A stretch of DNA of 64,000 nt from Paracoccus sp. TOH (GCF_030388245.1 NZ_CP098361.1:991001-1055000); one strand, 5' to 3'. Positions 19,497 through 28,981 are shown, counted from the first letter of the stretch. Numbers and translations: made by a program. The notes: a model not told the origin generated them from the letters alone.

Positions 19497-20251
19497 ACCC
19501 GGTCCGGCTGATCGGGCGGGCGGCCATCGGCCTGACCCGCGCGACCGGGCGGGTGACGCTGTTCGCCGGCCGTGGCCTGGCGCGGCTGGGTCAGCACCCT
19601 TCGGAACTGGCGCGGCAGATCCTGCATATCGGCTGGCTGTCCTTGCCGGTGGTGGGGCTGACGGCGCTGTTCACCGGGGCGGCGCTGGCCTTGCAGATCC
19701 ATTCCGGCGGCCAGCGCTTCCAGGCCGGCGACGTGGTGCCGGCCATCGTCGCCATCGGCATGGCGCGCGAGCTTGGCCCGGTGCTGGGCGGGCTGATGGT
19801 CGCCGCCCGCGTCGCCTCGGCCATCGCAGCCGAGCTTGGCACCATGCGCGTGACCGAGCAGATCGACGCCCTGGTGACGCTTTCGACCGATCCGGTCGGT
19901 TGGCTGGTCTCGCCCCGGCTTTGGGCGGCGATCCTGTGCCTGCCGGTGCTGGTGGGCGTGGGCGACGTGATCGGCATCATGGGCGGCTGGCTGATCGGCG
20001 TGCAGGCGCTGGGATTCAATTCGGCCACCTACCTGTCGAATTCCTGGGCCTATCTGGAAAGCTGGGACGTGGTCTCGGGCCTGCTCAAGGGCACGGTCTT
20101 CGGCCTGATCGTGGCGCTGTCGGGCTGCTGGTTCGGCATGACCGCCGGCGGCGGCGCGGCCGGGGTGGGGCGGGCGACGACCAATGCCGTGGTCGCGGCC
20201 TCGGTCGGCATCCTGGCCGCCAATTTCGCCCTGACCGGGCTGTTCTTCTGA
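19493..20251 (+). CDS. MlaE-type ABC transporter permease
   Basis: 252 residues, about five hydrophobic segments. It belongs to the MlaE/YrbE family of inner-membrane permeases moving phospholipids between the membranes ([19 protein letters not shown] and [15 protein letters not shown] are family motifs). The GTG start overlaps the alr stop by 4 bp, and its stop overlaps the ATPase start (TGATG). No MlaD-type substrate-binding protein gene follows, so the complex would need one encoded elsewhere or act without it. Confidence 0.88.
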   Translation: MNPVRLIGRAAIGLTRATGRVTLFAGRGLARLGQHPSELARQILHIGWLSLPVVGLTALFTGAALALQIHSGGQRFQAGDVVPAIVAIGMARELGPVLGGLMVAARVASAIAAELGTMRVTEQIDALVTLSTDPVGWLVSPRLWAAILCLPVLVGVGDVIGIMGGWLIGVQALGFNSATYLSNSWAYLESWDVVSGLLKGTVFGLIVALSGCWFGMTAGGGAAGVGRATTNAVVAASVGILAANFALTGLFF

Positions 20252-20988
20252 TGCTGGCGGTGCGCGGCCTGTCCAAGAGTTTCGGCGCCAAGCCGGTGCT
20301 CGATGGCGTCGACCTGGACCTGGCCGAGGGCGAGAGCCTGGTGGTGATCGGCGGCTCGGGCACCGGCAAGTCGGTGCTTTTGCGCTGCATCCTAGGGCTC
20401 GAGACGCCGGATGCCGGCACGATCCTGTGGCAGGGCCGGCCGCTGGCCGGGCAGCGGCGCGCCTTCATGGATCATTTCGGCATGCTGTTCCAGAACGCGG
20501 CGCTGTTCGACAGCCTGCCGATCTGGCGCAATGTCGCCTTTCGCCTGCTGCGGTCGATGCCGAAGACCCGCGCCCGCGCCATCGCCGTCGAAAAGCTGGC
20601 CCGCGTCGGCCTTGGCCCCGAGGTGGCGGATCTTTACCCGGCGGAACTCTCGGGCGGGATGCGCAAGCGCGCCGGCCTGGCCCGCGCCATCGCCGCCGAC
20701 CCGCGGGTGATCTTCTTCGACGAGCCGACGACCGGGCTGGACCCGATCCGCGCCGCGGCGATCAACGCGCTGATCCGCGGCATCGTGGACGAGACCGGCG
20801 CCACCGCCATCACCATCACCCATGACATGTCATCGGTGCGCGCCATCGCCGACCGGGTGGCGCTGCTGGATCGCGGGCGGCTGCGCTGGCAGGGGCCGGT
20901 GGCCGGGATGGACGCGGCCGAGGACGACTATCTGCGCGATTTCATCGCCGGCCGCGCCCGGCCCATGGCGCGCGGGCCCGGCGCATGA
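20251..20988 (+). CDS. MlaF-type ABC transporter ATPase
   Basis: 245 residues. Walker A GGSGTGKS (34-41), signature LSGGMRKRAGLARAI, Walker B VIFFDEPTTGLDP and switch His in ITHDMSS are all intact. It pairs with the upstream MlaE-type permease, with which it shares a 1-bp stop/start overlap. The C-terminal tail ends in a short Arg/Pro/Gly-rich stretch. Confidence 0.9.
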   Translation: MLAVRGLSKSFGAKPVLDGVDLDLAEGESLVVIGGSGTGKSVLLRCILGLETPDAGTILWQGRPLAGQRRAFMDHFGMLFQNAALFDSLPIWRNVAFRLLRSMPKTRARAIAVEKLARVGLGPEVADLYPAELSGGMRKRAGLARAIAADPRVIFFDEPTTGLDPIRAAAINALIRGIVDETGATAITITHDMSSVRAIADRVALLDRGRLRWQGPVAGMDAAEDDYLRDFIAGRARPMARGPGA

Positions 20989-21103
20989 CGGCCGTTTTTC
21001 CGCCGACAGCTTGGCAAAACCGCAACAGCCGGTCTGCCCCCCTTGTGCGAATCCCGCGCAGTTGCAACCATGGGTTACCGAAAATCCGAACCCGGAGTGA
21101 AAT

Positions 21104-22201
21104 TTGGGTCTGACCCCCACGCCCCCCGAGACCGCGACCCCCGGCGAAACCCTGCTGGAATTCCATGACAACAGGCTGCTGATCGACCTTTGCGGCCCGC
21201 ATGACCGTCACCTCGCCCGGATCGAGGAGGCGCTGAAGGTGCATATCCTGCGACGCGGCAACCTGTTGTCGGTCGTCGGCCCGGTCGATGCCCAGGCCGA
21301 GGCGGCGCAGGTGCTGCGCGCGCTTTACGCCAGGCTGGAACAGGGCCGCCCGGTCGAGATGGCCGAGGTCGAGGCGGCGCTGCGCATGGGCGCCGAGACG
21401 GTGGCCGACGGCCCCAGCCCGGCCGAGCAGCTGGAAATGTTCCAGACCGGCCCGATCGAGCTGCGCACCCGCAAGAAGACCGTCGAGCCGCGCACCGAGG
21501 CGCAAAAGGATTATGTCCGGGCGCTGTTCGCCAACGAACTGGCCTTCGGCATCGGCCCGGCCGGCACCGGCAAGACCTATCTGGCGGTGGCGGTGGGCGT
21601 CACCATGCTGATCGGCGGCCATGTCGACAAGATCATCCTGTCGCGCCCGGCCGTCGAGGCCGGCGAGCGGTTGGGCTTCCTGCCCGGCGACATGAAGGAG
21701 AAGGTCGATCCTTACATGCAGCCGCTCTACGACGCGCTGAACGACTTCCTGCCCAGCAAGCAGATGCAGAAGCTGATGGAGGAAAAGCGCATCGAGATCG
21801 CGCCTCTGGCCTTCATGCGCGGCCGCACCCTGGCCAATGCCTTCGTGGTACTGGACGAGGCGCAGAACGCCACCACCATGCAGATGAAGATGTTCCTGAC
21901 CCGTCTGGGCGAAGGCTCGCGCATGGTCATCACCGGCGACCGCACCCAGATCGACCTGCCGCGCGGCGTGCATTCCGGCCTGACCGACGCCGAGAAGATC
22001 CTCAAGGACATCAAGGGCATCAGCTTCAGCTACTTCACCGCCAAGGACGTGGTGCGCCACCATCTGGTCGCCCGCATCATCGAGGCTTACGATTCCGAGG
22101 CCGAAGCGGCGCTGGCGCGCGGCGAAGTCTTCGACGAGCGCGGCCAGCGCATCCCGCGCCGCGAGCCGCGGCTGGCAAGCGGGGGGCCGGGCGATGCCTG
22201 A
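21104..22201 (+). CDS. phoH: PhoH-like ATPase (YbeZ)
   Basis: 365 residues. An N-terminal KH-like region (FHDNRLLIDLCGPHDRHLARIEEAL) precedes a PhoH P-loop ATPase with Walker A GPAGTGKT (about 152-159) and Walker B FVVLDEAQN. It acts with YbeY in ribosome and RNA quality control in other bacteria. The start appears to be TTG, preceded by CGGAGTG: no in-frame ATG or GTG lies between the upstream stop and the conserved domain. It overlaps ybeY by 8 bp. Confidence 0.9.
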   Translation: MGLTPTPPETATPGETLLEFHDNRLLIDLCGPHDRHLARIEEALKVHILRRGNLLSVVGPVDAQAEAAQVLRALYARLEQGRPVEMAEVEAALRMGAETVADGPSPAEQLEMFQTGPIELRTRKKTVEPRTEAQKDYVRALFANELAFGIGPAGTGKTYLAVAVGVTMLIGGHVDKIILSRPAVEAGERLGFLPGDMKEKVDPYMQPLYDALNDFLPSKQMQKLMEEKRIEIAPLAFMRGRTLANAFVVLDEAQNATTMQMKMFLTRLGEGSRMVITGDRTQIDLPRGVHSGLTDAEKILKDIKGISFSYFTAKDVVRHHLVARIIEAYDSEAEAALARGEVFDERGQRIPRREPRLASGGPGDA

Positions 22202-22718
22202 CAGCCGGGGCGCCGCCGAGGAGGCGCTGGAGATCGTCGATATCGTGCTGGAGGATGACCGCTGGGAGGATGCGGGCCTGCCCGCCATGGCCGAGCGCGC
22301 CGCCCGCGCCGTGGGCGAATGGCTGGACCTGGGCGAGTTCCAGGTGGTGGTCATGGGCTGCGACGATGATCGGATCGCGACACTGAACGCCGAGTTCCGC
22401 GGCAAGCCCAAGCCGACCAACGTGCTAAGCTGGCCGGCGGTGGAATTCGACCCCCGGCCGCCGGGCACGCGTCCGGACCTGCCGGGCATCGAGGAACTGG
22501 GCGACATCGCCATCTCCTACGACACCTGCCAGCGCGAGGCCGAGGCGCAGGGCAAGCCCTTTGCCGACCACGCCACGCATCTTCTGGTCCATGCCATTCT
22601 GCATCTGGCAGGCTATGACCATATAGACGACCAGGACGCAGAAACCATGGAGGATGCCGAGCGTTCGATCCTTGGCAAGCTGGGCATCCCCGACCCCTAT
22701 CTGGAACATGAGACATGA
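22194..22718 (+). CDS. ybeY: Endoribonuclease YbeY (rRNA maturation)
   Basis: 174 residues. Zinc-dependent endoribonuclease for 16S rRNA 3'-end maturation and ribosome quality control. The metal-binding signature HLLVHAILHLAGYDH is complete. It sits in the conserved phoH-ybeY-corC order, overlapping phoH by 8 bp and corC by 4 bp (ATGA), so the three genes are translationally coupled. Confidence 0.95.
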   Translation: MPDSRGAAEEALEIVDIVLEDDRWEDAGLPAMAERAARAVGEWLDLGEFQVVVMGCDDDRIATLNAEFRGKPKPTNVLSWPAVEFDPRPPGTRPDLPGIEELGDIAISYDTCQREAEAQGKPFADHATHLLVHAILHLAGYDHIDDQDAETMEDAERSILGKLGIPDPYLEHET

Positions 22719-23650
22719 GTAACGACCGAAGTCCCGACACGCCGGTTTCCGCCGACCCCGCCTCATGGGCGGATGGCATAGGCGGGGACGGGCGTGACCT
22801 GCCGCTATCGCGCGGCTTTCTCGGGCGCATCCTGGGCGCCTTTGCCGCCGGGGACGAGGCCGATACCGCCGCCGAGCGCCAGGAAAAGGCCCCGGCCATG
22901 GCGCCGGCCGGGGTTCCGGGCATGGTCAATCTGCGCCGGATGCGGGTCGATGACGTGGCCATCCCCAAGGCCGAAATCGCCGCCGCCCCGGTGAACGCCA
23001 CCCTGCCCGAACTGGTCGAGATGTTCCGCGAGCATGGCTTTTCCCGCATCCCGGTGTTCCGTGGCACGCTGGACAGTCCGTTGGGGCTGATCCATCTGAA
23101 GGATCTGGCGCTGAAATACGGCTTCGGCGCCCAGGTTCCGGTGAAGTTCGCGCTGCGCCCGATGCTGCGGCCGCTGCTTTACGTCCCGCCCTCGATGCCC
23201 ATCGGCGTGCTGCTGCAGCAGATGCAGCAGAAACGCACCCATATGGCGCTGGTGATCGACGAATATGGCGGCGTGGACGGGCTGGTGACCATCGAAGACC
23301 TGATCGAGCAGGTCATCGGTGAGATCGAGGACGAGCATGACGAGATCGAGGGCGGGCTCTGCATCGCCGAAAAGCCCGGCCAATGGTTGATCCAGGCCCG
23401 CGCCCCGCTGGAGGATGTCGAGGCCGAGACCGGCCTGCGCCTTGCCTCGGACGAGGAGGAGGACGAGATCGACACGCTGGGCGGGCTGATCTTCATGCTG
23501 ACCGGCCGGGTGCCGGTGCGCGGCGAGGTGATCCCGCATGAAAGCGGCGCCGAGTTCGAAATCGTCGACGCCGATCCGCGCCGCATCAAGCGCGTGCGGC
23601 TGCGGCTGACGCGGGCGACGGCCACGCCGCTGCCGGGGGCCGCGGATTAA
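22715..23650 (+). CDS. corC: CorC/HlyC-type CBS-domain protein
   Basis: 311 residues. A variable N-terminus (about 1-75) precedes a tandem CBS pair (about 85-205, with FSRIPVFRGTLDSPLGLIHL and HMALVIDEYGGVDGLVTIEDL) and a C-terminal CorC/transporter-associated domain. CorC proteins are linked to magnesium and cobalt efflux; no membrane span is present. Tail-to-tail overlap with the following acetyltransferase gene. Confidence 0.9.
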   Translation: MSNDRSPDTPVSADPASWADGIGGDGRDLPLSRGFLGRILGAFAAGDEADTAAERQEKAPAMAPAGVPGMVNLRRMRVDDVAIPKAEIAAAPVNATLPELVEMFREHGFSRIPVFRGTLDSPLGLIHLKDLALKYGFGAQVPVKFALRPMLRPLLYVPPSMPIGVLLQQMQQKRTHMALVIDEYGGVDGLVTIEDLIEQVIGEIEDEHDEIEGGLCIAEKPGQWLIQARAPLEDVEAETGLRLASDEEEDEIDTLGGLIFMLTGRVPVRGEVIPHESGAEFEIVDADPRRIKRVRLRLTRATATPLPGAAD

Positions 23651-24456
23651 AGCGCGGCGAAGGCCGGGGCATGGGCGATGCGGCTGCCGGCGGGCAGCTG
23701 CGGCCCCAGCGCCATCAGATGCGGCCCGGCATAGGGCGAATCCAGTTCGGCCGGCGTGAAGCCGAAGCGGCCGTAATAGCCCGGATCGCCCAGGACGACG
23801 ATGGCATGGTCGTCGAATGCGGCAAGCGCGGCCCGGACCAGCGCCTCGCCGATCCCGCGCGATTGCACGGCGGGATGCACGGCCAGCGGCGCCAGCGCCA
23901 AGGCCGGCGTTTCGGCCTGAAGCGGCGACAGGGCGACATGGCCGATGACGGTGCCTTCCGCCTCGGCGACCAGCGACAGGGCAAGGCTGTCCTCGGCCCG
24001 CAGCGCCTCGACCAGGCGCGCTTCGGTCTCGCCGTCGAAGGCGCGGGTCAGCAGCGCGGCGATGGCGGCGCGGTCATGTGACCCCTCGGCGCGAATGCGG
24101 GGCGCGGGCTCGGCGCGGGTGAAGTCGCGTTCGATGCCGTGGCTTTCCCGCCCCCAGCGGCTGTCGCGCAGCCGGTCGCGATGCGCCTGAAACGCGGTAT
24201 CGTCGGCATATAGCTCGTTCAACTCCCAGACCAGCGGATCGTCGGCCTGGGCAAGGTCGAAGCGCAGATTGCCGGGTTCGGCCCGGCTCAGCTCGACATG
24301 TTCGGTCAGCAGGTCCAGGGCCAGAAGCATCTGCGCGGCGTCCTTGCAGATCAACCGGCCGGAAAGCGAGACCAGCGGCTGTTCCAGCCGGATCTTCTCG
24401 CCGCCCCGGGCGATCGGGGGGGCGTGATTGTGGTTATGTCCGCAGGCGCAACTCAT
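23647..24456 (-). CDS. Fusion of an antibiotic-biosynthesis-monooxygenase-like domain and a GNAT acetyltransferase
   Basis: 269 residues. An N-terminal Cys/His cluster (CACGHNHNH, residues 3-11) could bind metal. About 28-115 resembles the small ferredoxin-like ABM/YgiN fold (SRAEPGNLRFDLAQADDP); about 125-269 is a YhbS-type GNAT domain (VHPAVQSRGIGEALVRAAL is the acetyl-CoA loop). The GNAT part is related to the separate acetyltransferase at 30794-31297. Start MSCACGHN was chosen because the upstream open frame looks non-coding. Substrates unknown. Confidence 0.75.
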   Translation of the reverse strand: MSCACGHNHNHAPPIARGGEKIRLEQPLVSLSGRLICKDAAQMLLALDLLTEHVELSRAEPGNLRFDLAQADDPLVWELNELYADDTAFQAHRDRLRDSRWGRESHGIERDFTRAEPAPRIRAEGSHDRAAIAALLTRAFDGETEARLVEALRAEDSLALSLVAEAEGTVIGHVALSPLQAETPALALAPLAVHPAVQSRGIGEALVRAALAAFDDHAIVVLGDPGYYGRFGFTPAELDSPYAGPHLMALGPQLPAGSRIAHAPAFAAL

Positions 24457-24671
24457 GGCGAATTCCTTGGTTTCTATCACTTGGGGCAGCGACGGACGGT
24501 CCGGTTGCGGAGACGCCAGCGCCAAGGCGCCGCATCCCGTTCCCAAAACCCGTTCGCTGCGATGACCCTATCGGGCGGCATCGGGCGGGTTTTGTCAATT
24601 TGTGCGGCACATTTTGTTGCGATTGCGGCGTCGGACCCGCCCAGCACCCGATCACTTGCCGATTCGCCATG

Positions 24672-25565
24672 TCAATCAGCGAGCTTGGGCGATCTGCTGC
24701 CCGAGCTGGTCTTTGCCAAAGACCGGCGCGCGCTTCGTTGACTTATCCATATGCTGACCAAGACGATCACCGCGCCGATGAATTGCAGCGAGGCCAAGGC
24801 CTGGCCAAGAACCGCCCAGCCGAGCAGTATGGCGGTAAGCGGGCTCAGGAAGCCCAGAGACGACACAGCGGTCGTGTCGAGTCTTGCAACGCCGCGAAAC
24901 CACAGGACGTAGGTGAGCGCGGTGAAGACCACGAGATAGGCGCTTCCAATCGCATTGGCCATCGTGAAAGCCGGCATCGGCGGGGCCGTCAGCAGCACCA
25001 CCGGCATCAGCAACAAGCCGCCCGCCGAAAGCTGCCATGCGGTGAGTGTCAGCGCCGAGACCGGCGGTTGCCATTTGCGCGTGAGGACGGTTCCGAAAGC
25101 CATGGAGAAGGCACCGGCGACCGCCGCGGCAATTCCCATCGGGTCGAGAGCCGCTTCGCTGCGCAGTACAAGGAGTGCGACGCCGGCAATGCCGGCGACG
25201 GCCGCTGTTATCGCGAGAGGCCTTATCCGCGTGCCCAATATGGCGGCGGCGACGAAGATCACGATCAGCGGCTGAACCGCCCCGACTGTCGCGGCGATTC
25301 CCCCAGGCAAGCGATAGGCTGCGACAAAGAGCAGAGCCCAGAAGATTGAAAAGTTGAGCGCGCCAAGGACGAATGAACGCAAAAGCCAGATTCCGGCTGG
25401 CAATTGCCGCACGACAAGAAGAAGCAGCACCCCTGCAGGCAATGCGCGGATCGCAGCGACCGCCAGCGGAGACATGTCTGGCAGCAGTTCTGTCGCCACG
25501 ATGTAGGTACTGCCCCACACGGCCGGCGCAGTTGCGGTCAGGAAAACATCCGAAGTCTTTGTCAT
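24672..25565 (-). CDS. EamA/DMT-family transporter
   Basis: 297 residues, ten hydrophobic segments in two EamA repeats (WGSTYIVATELLPDMSPLAVAA in the first; the second begins near MGIAAAVAGAFSMAFG). Predicted inner-membrane exporter of small metabolites. It is the first gene of the less GC-rich accessory block. Start MTKTSDVF with AAGGGT upstream; an ATG six codons earlier is possible. It lies directly downstream of the broken nitroreductase and could have been co-transcribed with it. Confidence 0.88.
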   Translation of the reverse strand: MTKTSDVFLTATAPAVWGSTYIVATELLPDMSPLAVAAIRALPAGVLLLLVVRQLPAGIWLLRSFVLGALNFSIFWALLFVAAYRLPGGIAATVGAVQPLIVIFVAAAILGTRIRPLAITAAVAGIAGVALLVLRSEAALDPMGIAAAVAGAFSMAFGTVLTRKWQPPVSALTLTAWQLSAGGLLLMPVVLLTAPPMPAFTMANAIGSAYLVVFTALTYVLWFRGVARLDTTAVSSLGFLSPLTAILLGWAVLGQALASLQFIGAVIVLVSIWISQRSARRSLAKTSSGSRSPKLAD

Positions 25566-25587
25566 GGCTGGACCCTTGGCCATACGC

Positions 25588-26203
25588 CTAAACAGTGGTG
25601 ACGAAGCGCGCGACGGGCATGCGCGGTTTCTGGGGCTAGTTCTCCCGGGTGCCGTGTCCGATGGCGACCAAGAGCAACGGGGTCTCCCCTTCCTCGAGCA
25701 TGAAGGCGCGCGCCAACCGTTCGGCGTCGAATCCTCCCATGGCATGAGGCGAGGCCGTATGCTTCAGCCGCAAAGATCAGAAAGGCCGCGCCAAGTGTCG
25801 CCGAGCGGATCGCTTCATCGCGCTGCATCATGGCATTGCCGTCATAGGATTGTTTGACCGCTGCGATCCAGTTTTCGACGACGGATGACGGCAGGAAACC
25901 GGCTTCGACGGCAGGCAGCAAACGCTCGCCAAGTTCCCGATGCGACGGGGCCTGCCCACAGATGATGAAGGTTACGGCGGATTCCTCAATCTTGGCCTGA
26001 CCGAACGCCACCGCCTTCAGCCGTGCTTTCGCCGCGGCCGACCGGACCGCGATCATCCGCCAGTTCTGCAGGTTGTAGGCAGTAGGCGCGCGGGTCGCGA
26101 GTTCCGCAAGGTCGTGGATCTGCTTGTCGGAGACGTTGCCGTCCGGGGCGAAGCGACCAGCGGAAACGCGACGGGTGATGGCGGCGATGACGGCGTCGTT
26201 CAT
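25588..26203 (-). pseudogene. Nitroreductase family gene, frameshifted and with an in-frame amber codon
   Basis: The first ~155 codons (MNDAVIAAITRRVSAGRF to EAYGLASC) read as an FMN-dependent nitroreductase. One base too many (or two too few) near 25740 then shifts the frame; the proper continuation GGFDAERLARAFMLEEGETP is present in the next frame. That continuation is interrupted by TAG where family members have Trp (GTREN-stop-PQKPRMPVARF). Both lesions would have to be reversed for a full protein of about 205 residues. It is divergent from a LysR gene that probably controlled it. Confidence 0.85.
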
Positions 26204-26259
26204 ATCGGTCCTTTCTGCAGCCGATTTCCTTACGCCTTCGTTAGGATGTTTCTGAAAAG

Positions 26260-26288
26260 TTGATAATCTTCTATCCAGTTTGGATACT
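26260..26288 (+). promoter_or_regulatory. Promoter and LysR-type operator between nitroreductase and lysR
   Basis: TTGATA (26260-26265) and GATACT (26283-26288) are spaced 17 bp and point towards the LysR gene. A perfect palindrome TATCCA-GTT-TGGATA (26272-26286) covers the spacer and -10 element, the position expected for an autorepressing LysR protein. Sequence evidence only. Confidence 0.5.
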
Positions 26289-26871
26289 GTATACTTATGG
26301 TGCATAATAATGGATCACATGGTTGCCCTGCACGTGTTCCGCGCCGTCGTGGAACATGCTTCCTTCGCCGAGGCCGCCCGTCGCATGGGCTTGTCCCCGG
26401 CGGCCGTCAGCAAGAATGTCAGGGAGCTGGAAGAACACCTGAAGATCAGGCTCATCAACCGCACCACGCGCAGCATGAGCCTAACCGAGGCCGGTCAGCG
26501 GTATTTCGAGCAGGTCGCGCGTATTCTCGACGACCTCGCCGAAGCGGACCAATCGCTTGGGCCGCTGCAGCGCAAGCCCAGCGGATTGCTTCGCGTCAGC
26601 GCACCGCTGACGTTCACTCTCACTCGGCTCTCGGCAGGGATCATAGGCTTCCTGAGGGAATACCCCGATCTCGTTCTGGATCTTCAACTCGACGATCGGC
26701 GCGTCGATGTCGTGAAGGAGGGGTTCGATCTGGCCATTCGCGGCAGCGATCGTCTTGAGGATTCCAGCCTTGTCGCCAGGAAACTCATGACACTCCATCA
26801 CGTCGTCTGCGCATCGCCCGATTACTTCGAGCGCCACGGCAAGCCGCTTGTGCCGCAGGATTTGAAAGCAC

Positions 26872-26876
26872 ATGAC
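26872..26876. repeat. Target-site duplication, left copy (ATGAC)
   Basis: Five bases repeated at 28548-28552, directly outside the IS inverted repeats. Removing one copy restores the LysR reading frame exactly. Confidence 0.85.
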
Positions 26877-28547
26877 CCGACATTCCCCAAGTGGCCTGCC
26901 GCTTGACTTCAAGATCGCCTGATTTTGCTCGCTGGGCAAGCGTTTTTCGCCCCGAGCGGTGTCTGTCGTCGCGCAAACGGCCGAAGTCGGGTGGATCAAG
27001 CCTCGAACCCGCAGCATTCTGGCCCGGCAGAGCCGCTTTTCCGCGCGGCAGACGGACCTGTCCTGCCGCTTTCGTTCAGCTTGGGCATGGATCGTGGTCA
27101 TGCGCATGACGGAGGCGTTCGAAGACGGCGGATGGCGGCAAGGACGGCCCGCACCATCGGGCCGGTGACGGCGACCTCGGCCAACTGGAAGGTAATGGCG
27201 CGGGCGTGGCGGACGACGCGGGCGCCGATCTTGATCAGCTTGAGTTGCAGGCTGGTCAACGACCAGTCCGCCATGGCCTCGGGCAGTTCGATGCAGCGCA
27301 GGAAGGTTGCCAGGTTGTAGGCCAGCGCGTGCAGTTGCAGCCGCACCTCGTTGTGCCGGAACTTCCGGCATGACAGCCGCGTCCAGCGAAAGGCATATTT
27401 GCCTTCCTTGATGTGCTGCTCTGCGGTGCCGCGCTGGTTGTAGAACCTCACCACCCAGTCTGGCTCCATCGGCAGGTTGGTGACGATGAAGCCGACTTTG
27501 GGGAACAGCTCGCCCGGATGCCATTCGATCTTGGCGATGACGCGGCGCGGCTTGTCCCAGGACGCCGCCTGATACTCGAAGTCCTCGAAGAACCGTTTGA
27601 CCTTGGTCAGCGAAGGCCGTCCCACGGGCCGTGTCAGCCGATGCGCGATCTTCTCGCGCAAGACGGCGTTGGCGGGCAGACGGATGGCGTAGAAGAACCT
27701 GGCTTCTTCCAGCCGCATATAGATCGCGGGGATCGCGTAGGCAGCGTCGGCCCGGAAGAAGCGTCCACCAAGGTCGCGGCCAGCATATCGGGCAATGACG
27801 GGATCAAGGACATCCCGCCAGCCATCGGCGCTGTGGACATTGCCGTTACGCAGGGCGCAGCGCTCCAGCATGCCAAACTGGTTGAACAAGAAGATGGGGT
27901 GATAGCAGGTGCAGTCGAAATGCCCGTTCCAGGCAGCACCTTCCTGATCGCCGTGGGTGGGGCTGACCGAGCTGTCCATGTCCAGCACGATGTATTTCAA
28001 CCCGTTGCGGTCATGAAACCGGTCGATCCATTGGCCGTTCAGATCGGCCAGCGCCGCCCGGTTCGCGGCCAGAGCCAGCGTCTCGGTCTCGAACCGTCCC
28101 ATCTGCGATGCCGAAGCAGCTTGCGCCTCGACGGCCCTGCCGCCAACGACCTGACGCATCACGGGATCGAGGGCCAAGCGGTCGGCATCGTTCACATCCT
28201 CGTATCCGGCCAGTCGTCCGAACACCGATTGCCGGAACAATCCGTCAAGCCGATGGAGCGTGTTCTTCCCGGTGCGGCTGTCTCGCAGCGCCTCCGACGC
28301 CAGATTGGACAGGCCGAGCACGTCATCAAGCTCGCGCATCACCAGCAGGCCACCGTCTGAACTGATCTGCGCACCACGGAACTCCAGACGCACACGGCGG
28401 TCGAAATCAACCCGATCTCCCCGCGCCAAGCCCGCACCCTCCAGGTGATCCATGAAACGCGCCCCTCGCAGCCGTCAACGCCATGATTTATATGCGAAAT
28501 ATCACGATTACGACAGCGAAATCAGCGACTTACTTGGAGAATGTGGG
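26877..28547 (-). mobile_element. Complete IS1380-family insertion sequence (1671 bp)
   Basis: Terminal inverted repeats CCGACATTCCCCAAGT (left) and CCCACATTCTCCAAGT (right end, reverse complement, 28532-28547) match at 14 of 16 positions. A 5-bp target duplication flanks them. One transposase gene on the reverse strand fills most of the element. All parts look intact, so it may still be mobile; the clean junctions suggest a recent insertion. Confidence 0.92.
27098..28453 (-). CDS. IS1380-family transposase
   Basis: 451 residues. DDE-type transposase of the IS1380 (group 1) family. Recognisable stretches are ISSDGGLLVMRELDDVLGLS near the N-terminus, the catalytic-region Asp motifs YIVLDMDSSVSPTHGDQEG and FFRADAAYAIP, and the C-terminal GTAEQHIKEGKYAFRWTRLS containing the catalytic Glu. 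It appears complete. Resembles transposases such as that of IS1247. Confidence 0.92.
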   Translation of the reverse strand: MDHLEGAGLARGDRVDFDRRVRLEFRGAQISSDGGLLVMRELDDVLGLSNLASEALRDSRTGKNTLHRLDGLFRQSVFGRLAGYEDVNDADRLALDPVMRQVVGGRAVEAQAASASQMGRFETETLALAANRAALADLNGQWIDRFHDRNGLKYIVLDMDSSVSPTHGDQEGAAWNGHFDCTCYHPIFLFNQFGMLERCALRNGNVHSADGWRDVLDPVIARYAGRDLGGRFFRADAAYAIPAIYMRLEEARFFYAIRLPANAVLREKIAHRLTRPVGRPSLTKVKRFFEDFEYQAASWDKPRRVIAKIEWHPGELFPKVGFIVTNLPMEPDWVVRFYNQRGTAEQHIKEGKYAFRWTRLSCRKFRHNEVRLQLHALAYNLATFLRCIELPEAMADWSLTSLQLKLIKIGARVVRHARAITFQLAEVAVTGPMVRAVLAAIRRLRTPPSCA

Positions 28548-28552
28548 ATGAC
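28548..28552. repeat. Target-site duplication, right copy (ATGAC)
   Basis: Second copy of the five bases flanking the IS1380-family element; pairs with 26872-26876. Confidence 0.85.
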
Positions 28553-28981
28553 TGCATCCGGTTCACTCTGTCGGACCATGCGCATGAATGGGAGTTCGCC
28601 AAAGGCGGGGAGATGGAGCGGGTGCCGATCAACGGTCGGTACAAGGTGACAAGCGGGCTTGCCGTTCGCGATGCCCTGCTGGCGGGTTTTGGGTTGAGCC
28701 TCATTCCTCGGCAGTATGTCGCGGACGATATTGCCACCGGCCGTCTGGCCACCGCCATGGACGATTGGACGCCGGTGCAGACCGCCATCTACGCCGTTTA
28801 TCCGTCGCGCCGCTACCTTCTGCCCAAGGTCCGCGCCTTCATTGAATTCCTGGTTCAAGCAACGCAGGATGAAGCATAGCTTTCCAGGCAAGCCCAGCAT
28901 ACCGTTGGCTGCCGAAATAACGGCATCCAACGGCTGTCATTTTCGGCTCAGCGACGTGGAGCCGGCGGAATCAGGCGCATC

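Larger units (their letters stand above)
26310..28879 (+). pseudogene. LysR-family regulator split by an IS1380-family element
   Basis: Two parts (26310-26876 and 28553-28879) join in frame across the insertion to give a normal 297-residue LysR protein. The first part has the winged HTH (LSPAAVSKNVRELEEHL) and half the effector domain up to DLKAHD. The second resumes CIRFTLSDHAHEWEF and runs to the usual end. With one copy of the 5-bp duplication ATGAC removed, no other lesion is seen. The separated C-terminal part is an open frame but has no HTH. It is divergent from the broken nitroreductase. Confidence 0.9.
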
